A stretch of DNA of 64,000 nucleotides, taken from contig NZ_MUGS01000039.1 in the NCBI RefSeq assembly GCF_002222055.1, positions 1-64,000 on the forward strand, given 5' to 3'. The translations under genes and the position numbers were made by a program. The stretch is from Flavobacterium araucananum (lineage in GTDB: Bacteria > Bacteroidota > Bacteroidia > Flavobacteriales > Flavobacteriaceae). This document shows positions 26,507 to 34,582 of the stretch, piece by piece. Each line of letters opens with the position of its first letter. Positions within the stretch are counted from its first letter, which is position 1. The notes under the pieces were generated by a model. The model saw nothing but the letters and a program-made list of their open reading frames with translations, was not told the DNA's origin and ran no database searches.

Positions 26507-27658
26507 ATGTCAAAAGAAATATACATCACGCAAACCAATTGTATCACACCTTTAGGATTTGATGTTCAGTCGAATATTGAAGCGATTGTTCGTGGCGATT
26601 CTGGAATTCAATTGCATGAAGATCCTTCTTTGATGCCAATACCATTTTATGCTTCTATTATTGATGATGAAAAAATAAACAGTGCTTTTGCAAAAATAAG
26701 CGCTGACACAAAATATTCTCGTTTAGAGAAAATGATGATTTTGGCTTTAGAGCCGATTATCAAAAATTCGGGAGTTGATTTAAATTCAAAAACTGCTTTT
26801 ATACTTTCGACCACAAAAGGAAATGTTACCGCTTTAAAAGAGAATTCTGAAGAGAGTTTTAATAGTGCACATTTAGATGTTTTAGCTCAGAATGTTGCCA
26901 GTTTTTTTAAATTCAATACACAACCTATCGTAGTTTCGAATGCTTGTGTTTCCGGAATTTTAGCTGTTTCGGTGGCGAAAAGAATGATCCAGTCTGAGCT
27001 GTATGATAACATTTTTGTTATTGCGGGCGATGAAGTTTCAGAATTTGTTTTATCTGGATTTAATTCTTTTCAGGCCATGAGCGATTCGCCTTGTAAACCG
27101 TATTCTAAAAACAGAACCGGTGTTAGTTTAGGCGAAGCAACCGCTGCTGTTTTAATTTCGGCGAATCCGGCAACTGCCAAAATAAAAATTATTGGAGACA
27201 GTTCGATAAACGATGCCAATCATATTTCGGGTCCGTCAAGAACGGGCGAAGGTTTGTTTAGAAGTATTCAGAATGCTTTGAAAGAAGCCCAAATAGAAGT
27301 TGACAAAATCGATTATATCTCCGCACACGGAACCGCAACTCCGTTTAACGACGAAATGGAAGCGATCGCACTAAATCGTTTAGGTTTACAAAATGCCCCT
27401 ATCAATAGTTTAAAAGGATTTTACGGTCATACCTTAGGCGCTTCAGGATTATTGGAAACGGTAATTGGGATTGAATCTGTAAATCAAAACATGCTGTTTG
27501 AATCGAAAGGTTTTGATGAAATGGGTGTAAGCGAAACGATTAATATTATTGAGAAAAATAAAGAGGCAACGATTAATTATTTCCTAAAAACAGCTTCTGG
27601 ATTTGGAGGTTGTAATACGGCTGTAGTTTTTGAAAAGATGAAACACGAATTACACTAA
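26507..27658 (+). CDS. Beta-ketoacyl-ACP synthase with repeat-derived C-terminus
   Basis: A 383-residue KAS-type synthase with all three catalytic residues: C147 in SNACVSG, His in ISAHGTATPFND and His in GFYGHTLGASG. I chose the ATG at 26507 (MSKEIYITQ), the usual KS beginning; an in-frame ATG at 26474 would add 11 residues. The last five residues and the stop are encoded by a dispersed repeat (27644-27670), suggesting the original C-terminus was trimmed or replaced when the repeat arrived. The thiolase fold appears complete (SGFGGCNTAVVFEK precedes). Confidence 0.9.
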   Translation: MSKEIYITQTNCITPLGFDVQSNIEAIVRGDSGIQLHEDPSLMPIPFYASIIDDEKINSAFAKISADTKYSRLEKMMILALEPIIKNSGVDLNSKTAFILSTTKGNVTALKENSEESFNSAHLDVLAQNVASFFKFNTQPIVVSNACVSGILAVSVAKRMIQSELYDNIFVIAGDEVSEFVLSGFNSFQAMSDSPCKPYSKNRTGVSLGEATAAVLISANPATAKIKIIGDSSINDANHISGPSRTGEGLFRSIQNALKEAQIEVDKIDYISAHGTATPFNDEMEAIALNRLGLQNAPINSLKGFYGHTLGASGLLETVIGIESVNQNMLFESKGFDEMGVSETINIIEKNKEATINYFLKTASGFGGCNTAVVFEKMKHELH

Positions 27659-27752
27659 TTTTCACAAATTAAAATATAATAAAGTTTGAACTGTTCGGAA
27701 ATTCCGAACAGTTCAAATGAAAATCGAACTTGTAAGGAAAATTTACAAGTTC
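27644..27752. repeat. Repeat junction and two long palindromes
   Basis: From the end of the KS gene: a dispersed repeat of the CACGAATTACACTAATTTTC type (27644-27670); a perfect 16 bp inverted repeat with a single central base, TTTGAACTGTTCGGAA-A-TTCCGAACAGTTCAAA (27685-27717, given as two arms); and GAACTTGTAA/TTACAAGTTC around a 7-nt loop (27726-27752). There is no T-run, so these are insertion-associated palindromes rather than terminators. Confidence 0.7.
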
Positions 27753-27767
27753 AATAATTAAATTAAA

Positions 27768-28259
27768 ATGGAAAACGAAAAAACGTTTAAAACAAAAACT
27801 GGTTTTTGTCATGTATTAGCAGATAAAATAATTTTGACTAGAGATGGAATAATTGGAAATGTTTCAAAAACAGTTGTTGGAAATGGCTTATCAAAAATCT
27901 TAATTATTTATTCCGGAATTGCCCTTTTCATGTTTTACAATGCTTTTACAAGTTTTCAAAATAACGAAAATGGTTCTGCAATTTTATATGCTCTATTTGC
28001 ATTTTTTTTAATCTATAGCATTATAAAAAGCTTTAATAATTCTGCGACACCAATAATCGAACGAAATAAAATCAAAGACGCTAAATTTATAAATGGTAGA
28101 ACTGGTGTTACACGCTCAAGATTCGAAATCATGTTTGAAGATGAAAATGGGAAATTAAAAAAACGCTTGATTTTGCTTCCTGGTTCTTTGAATGATGGAC
28201 AAAATGAAACTGAAAAAGCATTGGCAATAATGAAAAGTGAAGGAATACTTTCAAATTAA
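27768..28259 (+). CDS. Predicted two-helix membrane protein, unknown function
   Basis: A 163-residue protein with a polar N-terminus, two adjacent hydrophobic helices (about 44-62 and 68-86) and a cytosolic-looking C-terminal domain containing RSRFEIMFEDENGKLKKRL. It resembles small bPH/PH-like membrane proteins only loosely, and I make no functional claim. It pairs with the next lipoprotein gene (15 bp gap) in a segment bounded by inverted repeats inside the pigment locus. Confidence 0.65.
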   Translation: MENEKTFKTKTGFCHVLADKIILTRDGIIGNVSKTVVGNGLSKILIIYSGIALFMFYNAFTSFQNNENGSAILYALFAFFLIYSIIKSFNNSATPIIERNKIKDAKFINGRTGVTRSRFEIMFEDENGKLKKRLILLPGSLNDGQNETEKALAIMKSEGILSN

Positions 28260-28274
28260 GCAATTCGATTTAAA

Positions 28275-28886
28275 ATGAAATTATCAAAATTCATATTTAT
28301 AACACTAATTCTTCTTTCCTCTTTTGGATGTAAAAAGAAAGAAGTGTCTGAATCTGATTTAGAAAAAGAGGTGATGAATAGTGTCTTTCTTGAAATTGTA
28401 GATTCAATATATATGGATCGAAGAACTATGTATCCGCCTCCGATGCCAAGATTAGATTTTAAAACAAACAAAGAAGATACGATCGGTTATCATGATAAAT
28501 TAAAAAGATATCAAGTTGAACAAGACAGTATTAAAAATGATAAAAACAGAATTTTAATTGGTGTTTATGATTATGTAGTAAACAATAAAATTAGAAATGA
28601 AAAATTTGATTTGACTCCTTTTAAAAATAATAAAAAGTTTGATTTTCAATACACGTCTAAATTTCCTGAAGAAATATATTGGGACATAAATGACAAAAAA
28701 AGCAAAATGCTTGTTGGAACAATTCAAATTTCTAATATTCAGTTTAATAAAACCAAAACTTCCGGCACTATATCTGCGAGTGCTTCATGCGGGGGAGGAA
28801 AATGCGGAAGAGGATTTGAGATTACAATTGAAAACAAATTTGGAGAATGGCATATTACAAATATTGTTGAAACTTGGGTTTCTTAA
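28275..28886 (+). CDS. Putative lipoprotein, unknown function
   Basis: A 203-residue lipoprotein. The signal peptide ends in a lipobox SSFG-C (C19), followed by KKKE, so it is probably kept on the periplasmic side. The mature part is polar; near the C-terminus a Cys/Gly-rich CGGGKCGRG loop could bind a metal or form a disulphide. There is no recognisable family. It is the second gene of the two-gene insert. Confidence 0.7.
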   Translation: MKLSKFIFITLILLSSFGCKKKEVSESDLEKEVMNSVFLEIVDSIYMDRRTMYPPPMPRLDFKTNKEDTIGYHDKLKRYQVEQDSIKNDKNRILIGVYDYVVNNKIRNEKFDLTPFKNNKKFDFQYTSKFPEEIYWDINDKKSKMLVGTIQISNIQFNKTKTSGTISASASCGGGKCGRGFEITIENKFGEWHITNIVETWVS

Positions 28887-28896
28887 AAAATGCACA

Positions 28897-28954
28897 GACT
28901 AATTAGTGTAATTTAAACCCAAAACAATACGTGCTAATTTGTGGAATTAGTGTT
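28897..28954. repeat. Right-hand copy of the insert-flanking repeat
   Basis: AATTAGTGTAATT (28901-28913) is the exact reverse complement of AATTACACTAATT (27648-27660). A further related piece, GTGCTAATTTGTGGAATTAG (28931-28950), follows. With the left copy it brackets the two-gene insert in inverted orientation. Confidence 0.65.
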
Positions 28955-28965
28955 AAACAAAAATA

Positions 28966-29580
28966 ATGACTCAAAAAACTCACATACAATCCTACATCAC
29001 GATCCAAAACAACGAAATTGTTTTGAACGGAACTTCTATATTCAAAATTGAACCAACCGATTTTGGTGATTTCTCAAAACAGGCGTATCGTAATTTTGAT
29101 ATTCAATACCCGAAGTTTTTCAAAATGGACGCTTTGAGCAAACTGGCTTTTTTAGGATCTGAATTGCTTTTGAGTCCAATAACTTCGGCTGAACAAGAAA
29201 ATAATATCGCTTTGGTTTTGGCCAATAAATCGTCGAGTTTAGATACTGATGTAAAATATCAGGAATCGATTTCAGACAAAGAAAACTACTTTCCGAGTCC
29301 GGCAGTTTTCGTCTATACTTTACCAAATATTTGTTTGGGAGAAATAAGTATCCGCCATCAGCTAAAAAGTGAAAATTCTTTTTTTATATTTGATGCTTTC
29401 AATACTGAATTTCTGTCTAACTATTCGTCCATTCTATTAAACACAAATAAAGCCGATACAGTTCTGTGCGGTTGGGTAGAATTTTTTAATGACAGTTATA
29501 AAGCGTTTCTTTGCACAATTAGCAAAGAAGAAAGCGCAACATACAAAAACGAAAATATCAATACATTATATAATAAATAA
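28966..29580 (+). CDS. Short KS-like protein lacking the active-site Cys (ApeC-like)
   Basis: A 204-residue protein that matches only the N-terminal half of a ketosynthase: FFKMDALSKLAFLGSELLL, then the ALVLANKSSSLDTD beta-strand region, then SPAVFVYTLPNICLGEISIR before the would-be nucleophile elbow. At the elbow it reads FFIFDAF (139-145), with no cysteine. This agrees with the short chain-length-factor-like subunit of aryl polyene clusters, which pairs with a full KS to set chain length. It is intact from ATG to stop with good spacing to the ACP (2 bp), so I do not regard it as a pseudogene. Confidence 0.8.
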   Translation: MTQKTHIQSYITIQNNEIVLNGTSIFKIEPTDFGDFSKQAYRNFDIQYPKFFKMDALSKLAFLGSELLLSPITSAEQENNIALVLANKSSSLDTDVKYQESISDKENYFPSPAVFVYTLPNICLGEISIRHQLKSENSFFIFDAFNTEFLSNYSSILLNTNKADTVLCGWVEFFNDSYKAFLCTISKEESATYKNENINTLYNK

Positions 29581-29582
29581 TC

Positions 29583-29840
29583 ATGGAAGCATTAAAAGAA
29601 GAATTAAAAAACAAAATCATTACAACCCTTAACCTTGAAGATATCGCAATCGAAGATATTGCTGATAACGATCCTTTGTTTGGAGATGGTTTAGGTTTAG
29701 ACTCAATTGATGCACTTGAATTGATTGTGATTTTGGATAAAGATTATGGAATTAAATTAGTGGATCCAAAAGAAGGAAAAACAATTTTTCAATCTATCGA
29801 AACTATGGCAGCTTATATTAGCGCTAATAGAACTAAATAG
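29583..29840 (+). CDS. Acyl carrier protein 2 of the pigment locus
   Basis: An 85-residue ACP with the phosphopantetheine site S41 in GLGLDSIDALEL. It differs from ACP1 in having the DPLFGDGL approach sequence typical of ACPs in type II aryl polyene systems. It is 2 bp after the KS-like half-protein and upstream of the KS/KS-like pair, so it probably carries the polyene chain. Confidence 0.95.
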   Translation: MEALKEELKNKIITTLNLEDIAIEDIADNDPLFGDGLGLDSIDALELIVILDKDYGIKLVDPKEGKTIFQSIETMAAYISANRTK

Positions 29841-29982
29841 ATTGCAGATTTTAGATTTTAGATTTTAGATTTCTTATCTCATTATCTAAAATCTAAAATG
29901 GTTTAAAAATCCGTCAACTTTGTCAAAGTTTTAAACTTTGACAAAGTTCTAAGAATCTAAAATCTAAAATCATAAATCTAAA
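29841..29982. repeat. Nested inverted-repeat element between ACP and KS
   Basis: Outer arms are runs of TTTTAGAT (29848-29873) facing AATCTAAA runs (29889-29898 and 29955-29982). The centre is AACTTTGTCAAAGTTT-T-AAACTTTGACAAAGTT (29916-29948), 16 bp arms with one central base. Each arm is itself a palindrome, AACTTTG-T-CAAAGTT. The structure can form one long hairpin or two small ones. No poly-U tail follows. Confidence 0.75.
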
Positions 29983-31182
29983 ATGACAAAGGGTGTTGCA
30001 ATAACGGGAATGGGAATTATCTCTTCGATTGGAAATTCAGTCGAGGAAAATTATATTTCGTTAATAGAAAATAAAATTGGCATTTCTCGCATCTCCAATA
30101 TTTCGACAGTTCATGAAAATGTTATTAAAGTTGGTGAAATCAAAAAAACCAATGATGATCTGATTGCTGAATTGGGATTAGGCAGTGACAATAATTTTTC
30201 GAGAACGGCAATGTTAGGTACTTTGGCAGCAAAACAAGCTGTTGAAAATGCCGGAATTACTTCGATAAACGAATTTAGAACCGGACTTATTTCGGCTACA
30301 AGTGTGGGCGGAATGGATATGACTGAAAGACATTATTACGATTATTTCAAACATCCTGAACTGGTAAAATATATTACCTGTCATGATGGTGGTGATGTTG
30401 CAGAGAAAATTGCCGAAGAATTGGGTCTAAAAGGAATTGTCACTACAATTAGTACCGCTTGTTCCTCTGCAGCAAACTCGATTATGCTGGGTGCAAGATT
30501 AATTAAATCCGGAAAATTAGATCGCGTCATTGTTGGCGGAACTGATGGTTTGGCAAAATTCACCATCAACGGATTTAAGACTTTGATGATTTTATCAGAC
30601 GATTTTAATAAACCTTTTGACAATAAACGCAAAGGATTAAACCTGGGCGAGGCAGCGGCATATTTGGTTTTAGAATCGGATGAAGTTGTTGCAAAACAAA
30701 ATAAAAAAGTGCTGGCAAGAGTTTCCGGTTATGGTAATGCAAACGACGCTTTTCATCAAACTGCCTCTTCAGAAAATGGTGATGGTGCTTACTTGGCAAT
30801 GAAAAAAGCTTTTGAAGTATCAGGCTTAAAACCTTCTCAAATAGATTATATCAACGTACACGGAACTGCAACTCCAAACAACGATTTGTCTGAAGGAAGA
30901 GCTTTATTGAGAATTTATCAAGACGAAAAAGTGCCTGATTTTAGTTCAACTAAACCTTTTACCGGACATACTCTGGCAGCAGCTGCAGCAATTGAAGCGG
31001 TTTATAGCGTTTTGGCAATTCAGAATAATGTGGTTTACCCAAATTTGAATTTCGAAAACCCGATGGAAGAATTTGATTTGCAACCTCAAACTACTGCAAA
31101 GAATAAAAATATCGAACACGTTTTATCCAACTCTTTTGGTTTTGGAGGAAATTGTTCTACTCTTATATTTTCAAAAAGCTAA
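29983..31182 (+). CDS. Beta-ketoacyl-ACP synthase (polyene KS alpha)
   Basis: A 399-residue KAS with intact catalytic residues: C160 in STACSSA, His in VHGTATPNND and His in PFTGHTLAAAA. It is followed after one base by a KS-like protein with none of these residues, so the two probably form a KS-alpha/chain-length-factor heterodimer like those of type II polyketide and aryl polyene systems. It is the best candidate for the iterative polyene-extending enzyme. Confidence 0.93.
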   Translation: MTKGVAITGMGIISSIGNSVEENYISLIENKIGISRISNISTVHENVIKVGEIKKTNDDLIAELGLGSDNNFSRTAMLGTLAAKQAVENAGITSINEFRTGLISATSVGGMDMTERHYYDYFKHPELVKYITCHDGGDVAEKIAEELGLKGIVTTISTACSSAANSIMLGARLIKSGKLDRVIVGGTDGLAKFTINGFKTLMILSDDFNKPFDNKRKGLNLGEAAAYLVLESDEVVAKQNKKVLARVSGYGNANDAFHQTASSENGDGAYLAMKKAFEVSGLKPSQIDYINVHGTATPNNDLSEGRALLRIYQDEKVPDFSSTKPFTGHTLAAAAAIEAVYSVLAIQNNVVYPNLNFENPMEEFDLQPQTTAKNKNIEHVLSNSFGFGGNCSTLIFSKS

Positions 31183-31183
31183 A

Positions 31184-32245
31184 ATGAATAAAACATATAT
31201 AAATGGAGTAGGTTGTATTTCGACTCAAAAAACATTTGATACTGTTTTTTTAGAAGAAGCCGTTGTCAATCATAATCAAAATGTATTGGCGATTGTTTCG
31301 CCGGTTTACAAAGATTATATTTCGCCCGCAGCAAGCAGACGAATGGCTAAAGGGGTGAAAAACGGAATCGTAGCTTCGGCATTGGCAATGAAAGACGCCA
31401 ATATCGAAAAAGTTGATGCTATTATTACCGGAACCGGTTTGGGATGTATCGAAGATTCTGAAAAATTCCTGAAAAGCATTCTCGATAATAACGAGGAATT
31501 TTTAACGCCTACCTCTTTTATTCAATCGACACACAATACCGTTGGTGCACAAATTGCTTTGTTGCAACAATGCAAAGGCTATAATTTTACGTATGTAAAC
31601 GGTGCTGTTTCTTTTGAGTCGGCTTTATTAGATGCTAAAATGCAAATCGAAGAAGACGAAGCTCAATCGGTTTTAATAGGTGGAGTTGATGAAAATGGCG
31701 ATTATACCACCGCTCTTTTTAAACTTTCCGGACGCATTAAAGAAGACAATACAGGTCCTTATGACCTCTTGAATTCTGAAACAAGTGGTGCCGTTTACGG
31801 TGAAGGTGCCAGTTTTTTTGTTTTAGAAAACGAACGAAAAGAGCACACTTATGCTGAAGTTCTGGATATTGCAATTGTAAATACGCTTGCAGCAAACGAA
31901 ATTGAAACCGAAATTAAATCCTTTTTGAAATCAAATAATTTAGAAATTTCAGCTATTGATGCTTTGATTTTAGGTTTTGACGGAAATGTAGTTTTCGAAA
32001 ACTATTATAGAAATCTTACTGAAAATACTTTCTCAGAAACACCTGTTTTGTATTACAAACATTTAAGCGGAGAGTACGACACCGCATCTGCTTTTGCTTT
32101 ATGGATGGCAGCTAAAATTTTAAAAACACAGGAAATTCCGGAAATCATAAAAGTAAATTCGGTTGAAAAACCAGTTTACAAAACCATTTTATTGTACAAT
32201 CAATTAAACGGAAAAAACCATAGTTTTACGTTAATCACAAAATGA
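31184..32245 (+). CDS. Catalytically dead ketosynthase, chain-length-factor-like
   Basis: A 353-residue thiolase-fold protein aligned over its whole length with KAS enzymes but with every catalytic residue replaced: A141 for Cys (YVNGAVSFESALLDA), D266 for the first His (GFDGNVV) and E297 for the second (KHLSGEYDTASA). I chose the ATG at 31184, two bases after the upstream stop; a longer reading from inside the KS gene is not family-like. Its expected role is a non-catalytic partner that sets chain length or stabilises the neighbouring KS. It overlaps the deacetylase gene by 4 nt. Confidence 0.87.
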   Translation: MNKTYINGVGCISTQKTFDTVFLEEAVVNHNQNVLAIVSPVYKDYISPAASRRMAKGVKNGIVASALAMKDANIEKVDAIITGTGLGCIEDSEKFLKSILDNNEEFLTPTSFIQSTHNTVGAQIALLQQCKGYNFTYVNGAVSFESALLDAKMQIEEDEAQSVLIGGVDENGDYTTALFKLSGRIKEDNTGPYDLLNSETSGAVYGEGASFFVLENERKEHTYAEVLDIAIVNTLAANEIETEIKSFLKSNNLEISAIDALILGFDGNVVFENYYRNLTENTFSETPVLYYKHLSGEYDTASAFALWMAAKILKTQEIPEIIKVNSVEKPVYKTILLYNQLNGKNHSFTLITK

Positions 32246-33024
32246 TAACGCACAAAAACATATCACTATTTTTTGTTTTTTTATTGCTCTTATTATTTCT
32301 TCTGAATTTTTATGTAGCAATAAACATATGGTGGTTTGTAGTTATAATTTTAATTTGGTTGGGAATAAATGCTATTGGCTCTTCCCGGATTGCATCAAAT
32401 TATCATCTAAAAGCTTTCTGTAATAATCCGTTAGCAACAGAAAAAAAAATTGCCTTAACTTTTGATGATGGTCCAAGTAAATTTACTTTGGACGTTTTAG
32501 AACTTCTGAAAAAATACGATGCCCGCGCCACTTTTTTCTGCATTGGAAAAAACATCGAAACCCATCCTGAAATTGTAAAAAAAATTATTGAAGAAGGTCA
32601 TTTAGTCGGAAATCATTCCTACAGTCATTCTCCTTTTTTTGATTTTTATAATGCTAAAAAAATCAGAGAAGAAATTCAGAAAACAGATGATCTTCTGGAA
32701 AAATATACTTCCGGAAAAATAAACTTCTTTCGTCCGCCTTACGGAGTTACAACGCCATCGATCAGAAGAGCTTTAGAAAAAACCAAACATAAAGTAATTG
32801 GCTGGAATATTCGATCGCTCGACGGCGGAACAAAAAATCAAAGTTTAATTTTCAACCGAATTATAAAACGCGTTTCTCCCGGCGGAATCGTACTTTTGCA
32901 CGACACGGCATCACATTCGGTTTTGGTATTGGAACAGTTTTTGCAATTTTTACAACAAAACAACTATAAAGTGATTTCGATAGAGGAACTTTTGAATCTT
33001 AAAGCTTATGAAATGGAACGCTGA
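32242..33024 (+). CDS. Membrane-anchored polysaccharide deacetylase (NodB domain)
   Basis: A 260-residue protein with two N-terminal membrane helices (about 8-24 and 29-46) and a NodB carbohydrate esterase 4 domain on the periplasmic side. Motifs are complete: TFDDGPS (D75, D76), the metal histidines NHSYSHS (H125, H129), RPPYG, and the C-terminal LLHDT. It removes acetyl groups from sugars; its substrate in a pigment locus is unclear. It may process a glycan linked to pigment anchoring or simply be a passenger. The ATGA overlap with the chain-length-factor-like gene implies co-translation. Confidence 0.9.
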   Translation: MITHKNISLFFVFLLLLLFLLNFYVAINIWWFVVIILIWLGINAIGSSRIASNYHLKAFCNNPLATEKKIALTFDDGPSKFTLDVLELLKKYDARATFFCIGKNIETHPEIVKKIIEEGHLVGNHSYSHSPFFDFYNAKKIREEIQKTDDLLEKYTSGKINFFRPPYGVTTPSIRRALEKTKHKVIGWNIRSLDGGTKNQSLIFNRIIKRVSPGGIVLLHDTASHSVLVLEQFLQFLQQNNYKVISIEELLNLKAYEMER

Positions 33025-33101
33025 TTAAACGGATTCGCTAAAGCGAAGGCGCAGATAAAACAGATTTTTAACCAATAAGTTAATGCTAAAAAATTTAATT
33101 A

Positions 33102-33234
33102 AACACCTAGAAACATAGATTGTATGTGTTTAAAAAAGTAAATAAAAAGAAACTCGTTTCTAAAACATAGCTATGTTTGTTAATACAAGTGAAACGCCTT
33201 TTTTGAGTTCAATAATTCTATGTTTCTATGTGTT
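33102..33234. repeat. Intergenic inverted-repeat element, copy C
   Basis: About 133 bp in the 293 bp gap before the LolA gene. Terminal repeats are AACACCTAGAAACATAGA (33102-33119) and TCTATGTTTCTATGTGTT (33217-33234), 17 of 18 pairing. An inner palindrome AAACATAGCTATGTTT lies at 33163-33178, with core GAAACGCCTTTTTTGAGT (33191-33208). It is closely similar to copy A in length and order of parts. Confidence 0.75.
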
Positions 33235-33317
33235 AAAAAATAATCTGTGTAAATCATTATCCGGAAAATTATCGGGAGTGGCAAAAAAAAAATTTAAAGC
33301 ATAATTTCTAACAAAAT

Positions 33318-33944
33318 ATGAAAACTAAAATAGTTCTATTAATTCTATTTATTTCTGGCAATTTGTTCGCTCAGGAACAAAAAATGACAGATGCCGAAAT
33401 TGCCACTTTTAAGCAAGATGTAAATGTAGTATCGAAAAAAATCAAAACCTTAAGTACTGATTTTGTGCAATACAAACACTTGGATTTTTTATCGAAGGAT
33501 ATTGAAACTTCCGGTAAAATGATTTTTAAAGAACCAAGTCTGTTACAATGGCAATATAAAAAACCATACAATTACAGTATTGTTTTTAAAAACGGGAAAA
33601 TCCTGATTAATGACGAAGGCAAAAAAAGTGCGGTTGATATTGGTAACAGCAAAATTTTTGGCCGCATCAATAAATTAATCGTTGGCAGCGTAAGCGGAAA
33701 TATGTTTGACGACAAAGAATTTACCATTTCGTATTTTAAACTAAAAGGTCAAAATCTGGCAAAATTCATTCCGAAAGATGCGACGTTGAAGAAATACATC
33801 AAACAAATCGAACTGACTTTCGACAAAGAAGAAGCAACCGTAGTTCAGGTAAAATTATTAGAATCATCTGAAGATTATACCCGAATTGTACTTAAAAATA
33901 AAGTGATCAATGCAAAAATCGACGACTCCGTTTTTAATAATTAA
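33318..33944 (+). CDS. LolA-like outer-membrane carrier protein
   Basis: A 208-residue periplasmic protein with a signal peptide (cleavage after about residue 19, NLFAQ) and the LolA half-barrel pattern: KTLSTDFVQYKHLDFL, GKMIFKEPSLLQWQYKKPYNYSIVFKNGK. LolA-type carriers are a constant part of aryl polyene clusters, where they are thought to ferry the lipid-like pigment or its lipoprotein across the periplasm. It overlaps the following lipoprotein gene by 35 nt. Confidence 0.9.
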   Translation: MKTKIVLLILFISGNLFAQEQKMTDAEIATFKQDVNVVSKKIKTLSTDFVQYKHLDFLSKDIETSGKMIFKEPSLLQWQYKKPYNYSIVFKNGKILINDEGKKSAVDIGNSKIFGRINKLIVGSVSGNMFDDKEFTISYFKLKGQNLAKFIPKDATLKKYIKQIELTFDKEEATVVQVKLLESSEDYTRIVLKNKVINAKIDDSVFNN

Positions 33945-34545
33945 TTGCTTTCTGGCGCTAGTATTCGTTTCTTGTGGATCAGTCACAAAAAACTATACTC
34001 CAAAAAAATTAGACAAAACGTCTTATGAAGTTCCCTATTTTTCAGATTCAAAAACAGATTATGTTTATAAAACCAATATAACGGTTTACGGAAATGAAAT
34101 TAGCGGAATTTTTATTGCCAAAAAAATAAACGATACGACACACCGAATTGTTTTTACCACTGAATTTGGGAACAAACTAATGGATTTCGAAATTTCAGAA
34201 ACTGATTTCAAAGTCAATTCGATTGTATCCGAGTTAGATCGAAAAATCCTGATCAATACATTGAAAGAAGATTTTCGATTACTTTTTAAAAAGGAATATT
34301 TAATTCAGGAACAGTTCGAAAACGATTCTGCTAACATCTACAAATCAAAAGACGGAAAAAGGGATAATTATCTTTTTATCTCAAAAAAGGACCAAAAATT
34401 AGAGAAAGTCGTTCATGCTTCTCAAACAAAAGAAAAATTTACGCTGACATTTAGTTCAGAAAACAATATTTTTGCCGAAAAGATTCAGATTATTCATCAG
34501 AATATCAAGTTGAAAATTGAGTTAAATTATTTTAAATCTGAATAA
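33910..34545 (+). CDS. Putative outer-membrane lipoprotein of the pigment locus
   Basis: A 211-residue lipoprotein. The signal peptide ends in the lipobox VFVS-C (C22), and the mature part has a beta-rich look (TNITVYGNEISGIFIAKKIN). It is comparable in size and position to the DUF3261-type lipoproteins that accompany LolA in aryl polyene clusters, but I cannot confirm the family. Its start lies 35 nt inside the LolA gene, so the two are coupled and may act as a carrier/acceptor pair like LolA/LolB. Confidence 0.75.
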   Translation: MQKSTTPFLIINCFLALVFVSCGSVTKNYTPKKLDKTSYEVPYFSDSKTDYVYKTNITVYGNEISGIFIAKKINDTTHRIVFTTEFGNKLMDFEISETDFKVNSIVSELDRKILINTLKEDFRLLFKKEYLIQEQFENDSANIYKSKDGKRDNYLFISKKDQKLEKVVHASQTKEKFTLTFSSENNIFAEKIQIIHQNIKLKIELNYFKSE

Positions 34546-34582
34546 TAATTTAAACTAATCATAAACTTTAAATCAAACCAAA

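Noticed and set aside
27685..27717. Rho-independent terminator after the KS gene
   Set aside because: The stem is perfect but there is no T-run on either side; it is better explained as an insertion-associated palindrome.
28966..29580. Truncated ketosynthase pseudogene
   Set aside because: It is intact, closely spaced to an ACP gene, and matches a known short non-catalytic KS-like subunit type in aryl polyene loci.
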